Source of the DNA: Vreelandella populi
GTDB lineage: Bacteria; Pseudomonadota; Gammaproteobacteria; Pseudomonadales; Halomonadaceae
Direction of reading: 5' to 3'
Assembly: GCF_003989825.1 (NCBI RefSeq)
Contig: NZ_RZHE01000004.1
Span: 62,001-126,000, forward strand
Length of the DNA: 64,000 nt
How positions within the stretch are numbered: the stretch's first letter is position 1; every line of letters starts with the position of its first letter. Below, in pieces: positions 52,901 to 59,963 of the stretch. Under the pieces are notes generated by a model. That model searched no databases. It was not told the origin of the DNA and saw only the letters and a list, made by a program, of their open reading frames with translations. A program made the position numbers and the translations under genes.

Positions 52901-53412
52901 ACCGGGCCGTTAAAGCCATTCGCGCAGGCAAGACGCCTAATATCGATATGCCCTTCAATACCGGTGTGGAAATCAGCCTAAACTTACCCGCGCTGATCCC
53001 AGACGACTATATTCATGATGTACAGCAGCGTCTTGTGATGTATAAGCGCATTGCCAATACGCAAAGTGACAATGAACTGAAAGAATTACAGGTTGAGCTG
53101 ATTGACCGCTTTGGCCTACTTCCGCAGCCACTCAAGAACCTGGTACGCCAAACCCGGCTGCGCCAGCGCGCCGAGCAGTTGGGAATCAGCCGAATTGAAG
53201 CCGGCGAAAGCCGCGGCAGAATATTGTTTGACGGCACAACGAAGATTGATCCATTGACCCTAGTGACACTGATTCAAACATCGCCGCAGCACTATCGCCT
53301 GGATGGTTCAGATACTTTGCGATTTGAATTTAGCATGGAAACCCATGACCAACGTTTTGAGCAGGTGGAGTCGCTTTTAAGTACTCTTAATCAAAAAGTA
53401 GCGGCGGCGTGA
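49963..53412 (+). CDS. mfd: Mfd, transcription-repair coupling factor
   Basis: ATPase that removes RNA polymerase stalled at DNA lesions and recruits UvrA. Domains in order: UvrB-like region (about 1-340, with [25 protein letters not shown]), RNA-polymerase interaction CarD-like domain ([15 protein letters not shown] at about 484), superfamily 2 helicase with Walker A [16 protein letters not shown] (about 628), DEEH box (about 729), [57 protein letters not shown], and the TRCF C-terminal domain. 1149 residues, full length. Confidence 0.99.
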   Translation: [1149 protein letters not shown]

Positions 53413-53494
53413 ACCTTGGGGCAAACTGGTAGTAAGCAACCTATGTTTGCCCGTTTACGCGTACTAGCAGTGCACTAACTTATTAGGAACGACC

Positions 53495-54622
53495 ATGAAT
53501 ACTCGTCTAAAATTCAACCTTTGGGGACCTACCAGCCTGGCGGTTTTACTGGCAGCCTCCCTTACCGGTCCTGTGTATGCGCAAGCAACACCCGAGCAAG
53601 TAGAAAACGCTTCAGCGATCACCAGCGAAGCACTGGCAGGTGCTGAACAAGTGATTAATCAGCCCCAGCGCGAGCTTCCCCGCGGGCATTTTCGGCTACC
53701 GGACCAGGGCGACATCATCGGTGAGTACTACACCGTGACCGTTGCTGACCATGAAGAAACCCTGATTGATATCGCTCGTCGCCATAACATTGGCTACGAG
53801 GAAATACGTATGGCCAACCCGAATGTCAGCATGTGGGTACCCGGCGAAGGTACGGAAGTCGTGATTCCGGCCCGTTACATTCTGCCGCCCGCCCCGCGCG
53901 AAGGCATCGTGGTCAATCTGTCCGAACTGCGTTTGTACTACTATCCCGCTGACAAGCCCGGCATCGTCGAGACCTACCCGGTAAGTGTTGGCCGTGAAGA
54001 GTTCGCAACGCCGGTAGGTATCACGCGTACCACCATCAAGGTTAAAGACCCTGCATGGGCACCACCTGCCTCCATGCGCCGAGAAGCGGCAGAGCGCGGC
54101 GAGCCGGCACCCGCCGTAGTACCACCCGGCCCTGACAACCCCTTGGGCGAGCACGCCATTCTGCTTGCCATGCCGAGCTACCTGATTCACGGCACCAATC
54201 GGCCTGACGGCGTCGGCATGCGCGCTAGCCGCGGCTGTATCCGCATGTACCCGGAAGACATCAAGTCGCTGTACGAGCGCTTGCCAAGCGGTACTCAGGT
54301 CAATCTTATGGATGCCCCTTTCAAAGCTGGCTGGGACTCAGACGGCACCCTGTTCGTGCAGTCGTATCCGCAGCTTGAAGAGAACAAAGGCGACTTCGAA
54401 CCGCTGATCAATGCCATTGAGCGCGTGGACGCACTGACTGAAGATCAGGTTGAAGTAGATTACGAGAAGGTGAAACGCGCCGTAGAATCACCCGACGGCC
54501 ATTTTATAGCCTTGTATGGCCCTCAGGCACCGGCACCGGAGGAAGAGACACCTGCCCAGCGCAACGGTCTTTTTGAAGAAGTTGAGCTCAGCCAGGTACA
54601 GTCTGATGAAGACGATGCTTGA
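53495..54622 (+). CDS. L,D-transpeptidase with LysM-like domain (ErfK/YbiS type)
   Basis: Periplasmic enzyme forming 3-3 peptidoglycan crosslinks or linking lipoprotein to peptidoglycan. Seen: signal peptide (LAVLLAASLTGPVYAQ), a LysM-like stretch YYTVTVADHEETLIDIARRHNIGYEEIRMANPNV (about 78-130), then the YkuD domain (about 138-285) with SYLIHGTNRPDGVGMRASRGCIRMYPEDI, catalytic Cys about residue 248. An acidic tail follows. The neighbour is an Lpp/OprI-type lipoprotein ending in Lys, its possible substrate; this also matches the gene order near oprI in Pseudomonas. Confidence 0.93.
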   Translation: MNTRLKFNLWGPTSLAVLLAASLTGPVYAQATPEQVENASAITSEALAGAEQVINQPQRELPRGHFRLPDQGDIIGEYYTVTVADHEETLIDIARRHNIGYEEIRMANPNVSMWVPGEGTEVVIPARYILPPAPREGIVVNLSELRLYYYPADKPGIVETYPVSVGREEFATPVGITRTTIKVKDPAWAPPASMRREAAERGEPAPAVVPPGPDNPLGEHAILLAMPSYLIHGTNRPDGVGMRASRGCIRMYPEDIKSLYERLPSGTQVNLMDAPFKAGWDSDGTLFVQSYPQLEENKGDFEPLINAIERVDALTEDQVEVDYEKVKRAVESPDGHFIALYGPQAPAPEEETPAQRNGLFEEVELSQVQSDEDDA

Positions 54623-54643
54623 ACGAATGTATTGATCACCCAT

Positions 54644-54671
54644 AAAAAACCCCGCCGAGGCGGGGTTTTTT
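54644..54671. terminator. Bidirectional terminator between the L,D-transpeptidase and lipoprotein genes
   Basis: AAAAAACCCCGCC/GGCGGGGTTTTTT, near-perfect, minimal loop, A- and T-runs on both sides, between convergent genes. Confidence 0.95.
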
Positions 54672-54723
54672 ACATCTTCAACGAACCGCTGAGCAAAATT
54701 CTTGCCCAGTGGTCCAAGCAGAA

Positions 54724-54987
54724 TTACTTCTGCATGGAGCGCTGGAACTGACGGTTCATTTCTTCGCGGCCTTGCTCAGACATCTGCAGAGCAGCTTGCG
54801 CATCGCGCTGAGCTTGGTTTGCAGTGTTCAGAGCTTGAGAAGCCATGCTGCGTGCTTCTGCGGCATCAGCCTGTGCAGATTCAGCAGTCATGCGAACTTC
54901 TTCCAGAGCGCTGGTAGAAGCACAGCCAGCCAGAATTGCCAGAGAAGCGGCAGCGGCGGTCATTTTCAGAGTAGTCTTCAAAGTCAT
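54724..54987 (-). CDS. oprI: Lpp/OprI-type alanine-zipper outer-membrane lipoprotein
   Basis: Small abundant-type lipoprotein tethering the outer membrane. Seen: lipoprotein signal with LAILAGC (Cys about 22), then a trimeric coiled-coil pattern with Ala in core positions (SAQADAAEARSMASQALNTANQAQRDAQAALQ) and a C-terminal Lys as the last residue, the site by which Lpp is joined to peptidoglycan. 87 residues; E. coli Lpp is 78, OprI 83. AAGGAG precedes the ATG. L,D-transpeptidase genes flank it on both sides. Confidence 0.88.
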   Translation of the reverse strand: MTLKTTLKMTAAAASLAILAGCASTSALEEVRMTAESAQADAAEARSMASQALNTANQAQRDAQAALQMSEQGREEMNRQFQRSMQK

Positions 54988-55196
54988 AATGTTCTCCTTG
55001 AGTCTTCCTTGGATACAACGTTAATGGTATGACAAAGTCAGGCTAAATGCTTAGCTCAATTTTGTCTACCTGCGGTGCAGGTTCCTTACAATGACTTGTG
55101 CTTATGCACGCTAGTCAAACGCTGTTTTATAATAGACCACAGCGCTTGTCTATAGCCACTTGTACAAAACCTCGTACTTCCTTCAACAACATAAGA

Positions 55197-55826
55197 CTAG
55201 CGGATAACAACGCGAGTGCCAACATCAACGAGTTCTGCAACTCGCTCAATTTGTTCATTTGTCACTGCCACGCACCCTTGAGTCCAGTGGTAGCGACCAT
55301 GAATGTCGGGATCCGCGCTTCCGATGCCGTGAATTCCAATTGCCCCACCCAACGCGGTATCTTGCGGTGGATGACCATAACGACGGTAGTAGTCGAAATA
55401 GGCCTCATAATCGCCTTGCGAGTAGATGCCTTTCTCTAACGCCATTCTTGCATGGGCCGGCGTAGGATAATCGATACCGAGGAATATATGCCACCGACTT
55501 TCGTAATTAAATCGATTAATCCGAAATTCGCCTAGCGGTGTTACGTTGTCGCCTCTGACTCGCTGAGTCTTGGCACCCGATCGCCCCAGTGAAATGGGCC
55601 CATAGTGCTCAATCAACGTATCGCCGCGATAAATGCTCAACGTCGACTGGCTATCATCAACCATCAGCCATAATTCGCTGCTGTAACGGGGAATATGTGC
55701 CCGTGACAAGAGCGTTTCCACCAGATCTGTAGGTTCGGTGTTAAGCGACACATTCGACGCAGCAGCGCTTGCAACAGCTGGCCAGCTTAGAGCTAGCGCT
55801 AAAAAACGGCGGCGGTTTAATGGCAT
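55197..55826 (-). CDS. Second L,D-transpeptidase, YkuD family
   Basis: Seen: N-terminal NRRRFLALALSWPAVASA, a signal peptide with an arginine cluster that resembles a Tat motif, then LWLMVDDSQSTLSIYRG, TPLGEFRINRFN, and the active site IGIHGIGS with His about residue 166 and HWTQGCVAVTNEQI with Cys about 185. 209 residues; no LysM. Probably periplasmic, acting in peptidoglycan crosslinking or metabolite/peptide anchoring. Same strand as the lipoprotein gene, with about 210 bp between. Confidence 0.9.
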   Translation of the reverse strand: MPLNRRRFLALALSWPAVASAAASNVSLNTEPTDLVETLLSRAHIPRYSSELWLMVDDSQSTLSIYRGDTLIEHYGPISLGRSGAKTQRVRGDNVTPLGEFRINRFNYESRWHIFLGIDYPTPAHARMALEKGIYSQGDYEAYFDYYRRYGHPPQDTALGGAIGIHGIGSADPDIHGRYHWTQGCVAVTNEQIERVAELVDVGTRVVIR

Positions 55827-55983
55827 TAATCAGCCCTCAATACAGGCCAGCTGACCGCTGACCAACTAAGCATTTCCGGGGGCTTTTATAACCTATAACC
55901 ACCGCGTCTGTCAGTGATAAAACACAACTTTTTATCGCAAGTTATGACAAGATCGTGTCAATCAAACGCCATTCAACGTAGCG

Positions 55984-56448
55984 CTAGATATCTTCAAACT
56001 CTTGCATGCTGGTAACCAGCTTGCGCGTCTGAGCCTCATGCCCTTCTGCCAGAGAATTAAAAAATGTGGCTTCAGGTTCGATTCTCGACCGCAAGGCGCG
56101 ATGCTCATAGAACTTCTGTAACCTTGTATGCGTTTCGACCGCAGCTCGGGTAATCTCATCCACCGATCCCTCGACCGATTTTTCGGCCATCTGCTCAAGC
56201 TCAGGCGGCTCGGGGAAATCGCTAGATTCATCAAACCATGTTTCCAGTACTTCCTTATGATCAGTACCATCGTGGAACAGCCCATTAAGGCCTTTCTGCA
56301 TCTGAATTTCCTGGCTTGCCAGGTAGGTTAACGCCATTTGCAGGCGCTCATTATCCGTTTTGTCGGCCGCTTCGCTGTACTGCTGGGCCATTCGCCTGTG
56401 AAAGCCTTCTGCCCACTCAATGAGATCCTTCACCTTGTTATAACGCAT
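55984..56448 (-). CDS. Ferritin-like four-helix protein
   Basis: 154 residues, all-helical. Seen: Glu/His-containing helices at IEWAEGFHRRMAQQY, ALTYLASQEIQMQKGL, RAAVETHTRLQKFYEHRAL and FFNSLAEGHEAQTRKLV; the last three pair Glu and His as in rubrerythrin/ferritin-like di-iron proteins, but I cannot confirm the full ligand set. No signal peptide. AGGAGA lies before the ATG. Function unknown; possible stress or iron role. Flanks are not functionally informative. Confidence 0.7.
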   Translation of the reverse strand: MRYNKVKDLIEWAEGFHRRMAQQYSEAADKTDNERLQMALTYLASQEIQMQKGLNGLFHDGTDHKEVLETWFDESSDFPEPPELEQMAEKSVEGSVDEITRAAVETHTRLQKFYEHRALRSRIEPEATFFNSLAEGHEAQTRKLVTSMQEFEDI

Positions 56449-56560
56449 CCTTGTCTCCTCTCTGCCTTACCAATAACGAAGTAGGGCCATTATGAAGATA
56501 ATGGCCAAACCTTTGATGCTGGAAGTTCAGGGTAGTTCATTTGAACCGTTGAGGGGTGTT

Positions 56561-57022
56561 TTACCATTCAAGACTGGTTTCTCTGAGCGCTGCTATCTCG
56601 AGTTTGGCGGCTTCAAGGCAAGCCAGCAGCTGTGCAGCCGGATCCGTTTGGCTACCCACAGCAATCATTCCAGGGTTGGCAGACACGCGCCTGGCGGCAC
56701 CCTCGCTGCTGTGCAGCTGCTCAAGCTTGCTAACCAACCAGCCAAGCCAGCTTTCAGGCTCATGCATTACGTCACGCAGGCGCTGTAATTCAGCCAGCTG
56801 AGGCCCATCATTTGCCAACAGCTCGCGCCAGGCGTGGCTTTCGAGTCTTGCATGCTCAGTCACTTCGCGTAACAGCGAGACCAAGGCCAGCTCGAAGAGC
56901 GCCAGGGCGCTCTCTTCCAGCGCCATTTGGCGAGCCGGCGCATGCTCATCCTCCCCGACCGGCATGCTCATCAAGAGTTCAGCTTGATAAAGCAGCTGGT
57001 TAGTACGCGAACGCGGACTCAT
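56561..57022 (-). CDS. Small helical protein coupled to topA (possible DUF6586)
   Basis: 153 residues, no signal peptide or membrane segment. Seen: [13 protein letters not shown] near the start, [21 protein letters not shown] and [21 protein letters not shown], all helical. Short helical proteins sit in the same position next to topA in pseudomonads; assignment to DUF6586 is from memory and context, not a search. Its ATG overlaps the topA stop by ATGA, so it is made with TopA. Confidence 0.75.
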   Translation of the reverse strand: MSPRSRTNQLLYQAELLMSMPVGEDEHAPARQMALEESALALFELALVSLLREVTEHARLESHAWRELLANDGPQLAELQRLRDVMHEPESWLGWLVSKLEQLHSSEGAARRVSANPGMIAVGSQTDPAAQLLACLEAAKLEIAALRETSLEW

Positions 57023-59646
57023 TTACGCTTATCCTCCACGTGCCATTTCCCGGCTTCATAGGTGGCCTTCCATCCGGTAGCCTTGCCCTCTTCATCGGTC
57101 ATCACGTACTGCTCTTTACTCTTGCGCGAGTAGCGAATCTGCGCAGGTCGGCCATCGGGGTCTTCACTGGGTGCCTCAAGAATAAAATGATACTTCTCAG
57201 GCAGCTCAGCAGCATGAGCTTTAAGCTCTTTCACCAGCGGCGGGCGCGTTTCGCGATTTTTGGGGAATTTACTCGCTGCCAGAAACAGCCCGCTTGCCCC
57301 ATCGCGCAGCACGTAATGGTCGTCAACCTTCTGGCAGGCAAGCTCCGGCATGGAGATCGGATCCATTTTCGGCGGTGCTACCTCGCCGCTTTTCAGCAGC
57401 TTACGGGTGTTCTTGCACTCGCTGTTGGTACACCCGAAATATTTGCCAAAACGCCCTGACTTGAGCTGCATTTCCGAGCCGCATTTATCGCATTCGATAA
57501 CCGGGCCGTCGTACCCCTTGATCTTGAACTTGCCCTGCTCGATCTCATAACCATCGCAATCAGGACTATTACCACAGATATGCAGCTTGCGGGTTTCATC
57601 AATCAGGTAGTTATCCATCGCTGTACCACACTTGGTACAACGGCGCTTGGCGCGCAGCGCGTTGGTTTCTGCCTCTTCACCGGCATCCGCTGCCACGGCT
57701 TCTTCGCCGGGGATTAGGTCAATGGTTGTCTTGCAACGCTCCTTTGGCGGCAGGTTATAACCACTGCAGCCCAGGAATACACCCGTGGAGGCGGTGCGAA
57801 TCTGCATTTTGCGCCCACAGGAGGGGCAATCAATATCGGTGGGCACCGGCTGATTGGGCCGCATGCCATCTTCACTTTCCGCCTTGGCAAGTTCATCGCG
57901 AAACTCGCTATAGAAAGCATCCAGCAACGCCTGCCAGTTACGTTCGCCCTCGGCTACTTCATCCAGGCTATCTTCCATGCGCGCGGTAAAAGAGAAGTCC
58001 ATCAGATCCGGAAACGACTCTTTCAAGCGTTCGGTCACGATATCACCCAGCTTCTCAGCGTAGAAGCGACGGTTTTCCAGCTTCACGTAGCCACGATCCT
58101 GAATCGTGGAAATGATCGAAGCGTAGGTGGAGGGTCGACCAATTCCCTGTTTCTCAAGTTCCTTGACCAGGCTTGCCTCGGTATAACGTGCAGGCGGCTT
58201 GGTAAAGTGCTGCTGGGGGTCTAACGCTTCCAGCGTCATACGGGTGCCCTTGGGCAGATCCGGCAGGCTCTGATCTTCATTTTTACCGCTGGGCTTCATC
58301 ACACGGGTATAGCCGTCAAACTTCAGCACGCGCCCTTTCGCCCGCAGATCGTAGCCATCCACCTCGACACTCAACGTACTCGACAGGTACTCCGCCGGAG
58401 TCATCTGGCAGGCCACGAACTGACGCCAAATCAACTCGTACAGACGCTCGGCATCGCGTTCCATACCGGCCAGATCGGTGGCTTTGCGCTCAACGCTTGA
58501 GGGGCGAATGGCTTCGTGAGCCTCCTGGGCGCTCTCTTTGCTGCTATAGCGATTAGGCGCCTCAGGTAGATAGCGCGCGCCATACTCATTGCCAATAAAC
58601 TCCCTAACGCTTTCCACGGCATCCTTGGAGAGATTGGTCGAATCGGTACGCATATAGGTAATGTAGCCGGCTTCATACAGGCGCTGGGCCATGGTCATGG
58701 TCTTCTTGACCGAAAAACCCAGACGGCCGCTGGCGGCTTGCTGCAAAGTCGAGGTAATGAAAGGTGCCGTCGGCTTGGAGCTTGTGGGCTTATCTTCCCG
58801 GGAAGTGATTGAAAGCGGCGCTTTGCGCAGCGCTTCGATACTTGCCATGGTGTCTTTTTCGGACGTGGGTCGATATGCCTTGCCGTCATGCCTGGCTAGC
58901 GCAAAACGGACCAGCTCGCCCTCTGGCGATACCAAGTCTGCATGCACGTCCCAGAACTCTTCGGGAATAAAGGCTCGAATATCTCGCTCGCGCTCGACGA
59001 TCAAACGCACGGCCACGGATTGGACACGCCCAGCGGAAAGCCCGCGGGCAATCTTGGCCCACAACAGCGGTGAAAGCATGAAACCCACTACACGGTCCAG
59101 AAAACGCCGTGCTTGCTGGGCTTCAACTCGAGGAATGTTCAGCGCTCCGGGCGCTTTAAATGCATCCTGGATGGCATTTTTGGTGATTTCGTTAAATACC
59201 ACTCGCTTATAGCGGCTATCGTCACCGCCAATGGTCTCGCGAAGGTGCCAAGCGATGGCTTCCCCCTCGCGGTCCAAATCCGTTGCCAGATAAACGGCAT
59301 CGGCCTTTTCAGCGAGTTTCTTTAACTCGGCCACTACCTTCTCTTTGCCGGGCAGCACTTCATAGTGCGCTTCCCAGCCATTATTTGGGTCAATACCCAT
59401 ACGCCGAATCAACTGATCCTGGCTCTTGCGCTTTTTGTACTCTGCCTTCTCTTCCGCCGACATTTTACGTGTTGCCGCGGCTTGGCGAGCGCGCTCCTTG
59501 GGGTCGGAAGCTGCCTTGCCCGAGCCGCTGGTCGGCAGGTCACGAATATGACCCACGCTCGACTTTACGATGAAATCGCTGCCGAGATACTTATTAATCG
59601 TCTTCGCTTTAGCTGGCGACTCAACGATGACCAGTGACTTGCCCAT
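57019..59646 (-). CDS. topA: TopA, DNA topoisomerase I
   Basis: Type IA enzyme that relaxes negative supercoils. Seen: Toprim domain ([19 protein letters not shown] at the start, [15 protein letters not shown] near 118), [10 protein letters not shown] and [14 protein letters not shown], the active-site [10 protein letters not shown] with Tyr at about residue 331, [21 protein letters not shown], then three C-terminal four-Cys zinc-ribbon units from about residue 610 ([24 protein letters not shown]) and a basic C-terminal part. 875 residues, near E. coli (865). The second and third zinc units look complete; the first has a longer Cys spacing. Confidence 0.98.
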   Translation of the reverse strand: MGKSLVIVESPAKAKTINKYLGSDFIVKSSVGHIRDLPTSGSGKAASDPKERARQAAATRKMSAEEKAEYKKRKSQDQLIRRMGIDPNNGWEAHYEVLPGKEKVVAELKKLAEKADAVYLATDLDREGEAIAWHLRETIGGDDSRYKRVVFNEITKNAIQDAFKAPGALNIPRVEAQQARRFLDRVVGFMLSPLLWAKIARGLSAGRVQSVAVRLIVERERDIRAFIPEEFWDVHADLVSPEGELVRFALARHDGKAYRPTSEKDTMASIEALRKAPLSITSREDKPTSSKPTAPFITSTLQQAASGRLGFSVKKTMTMAQRLYEAGYITYMRTDSTNLSKDAVESVREFIGNEYGARYLPEAPNRYSSKESAQEAHEAIRPSSVERKATDLAGMERDAERLYELIWRQFVACQMTPAEYLSSTLSVEVDGYDLRAKGRVLKFDGYTRVMKPSGKNEDQSLPDLPKGTRMTLEALDPQQHFTKPPARYTEASLVKELEKQGIGRPSTYASIISTIQDRGYVKLENRRFYAEKLGDIVTERLKESFPDLMDFSFTARMEDSLDEVAEGERNWQALLDAFYSEFRDELAKAESEDGMRPNQPVPTDIDCPSCGRKMQIRTASTGVFLGCSGYNLPPKERCKTTIDLIPGEEAVAADAGEEAETNALRAKRRCTKCGTAMDNYLIDETRKLHICGNSPDCDGYEIEQGKFKIKGYDGPVIECDKCGSEMQLKSGRFGKYFGCTNSECKNTRKLLKSGEVAPPKMDPISMPELACQKVDDHYVLRDGASGLFLAASKFPKNRETRPPLVKELKAHAAELPEKYHFILEAPSEDPDGRPAQIRYSRKSKEQYVMTDEEGKATGWKATYEAGKWHVEDKRK

Positions 59647-59963
59647 AGTGCTCCACTTATCTATTGCTTGGACTAATCAGCCCGCGCCTGAAAACAGTAC
59701 CGCATGGGTTGAAGGAAAAATGGCTGCAAAAGAACCAGCTTTTTGCAGCAACCGACATAAACATACGGATGAAAAAATGCGCCTACCCTACCCCAGCCCT
59801 TGACTAAGCGCCAGTAGCAACCGAACAGTAGAGAACAAACCTGACTTTTTTATACCGGGTAGCTAGACACTAGACCGACGCTTGCAGATCAGCAACCCGC
59901 CGTTGCCCAGAAAACAAAACGCCCCTGCGTTTCAGCAGGGGCGTAGATAAGCAGAAAAGCTAC
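59647..59963. other. Intergenic region upstream of topA
   Basis: About 317 bp between topA and the DUF3141 gene. Contains an inverted repeat GCTGCAAAA-N9-TTTTGCAGC at 59723-59749, about 75-100 bp before the topA ATG, and the terminator of the upstream gene. No coding frame supported. Confidence 0.6.
59919..59944 (-). terminator. Terminator after the DUF3141 gene
   Basis: Perfect 10-bp ACGCCCCTGC/GCAGGGGCGT, 6-base loop, then TTTTGTTTT on the minus strand. Confidence 0.9.
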
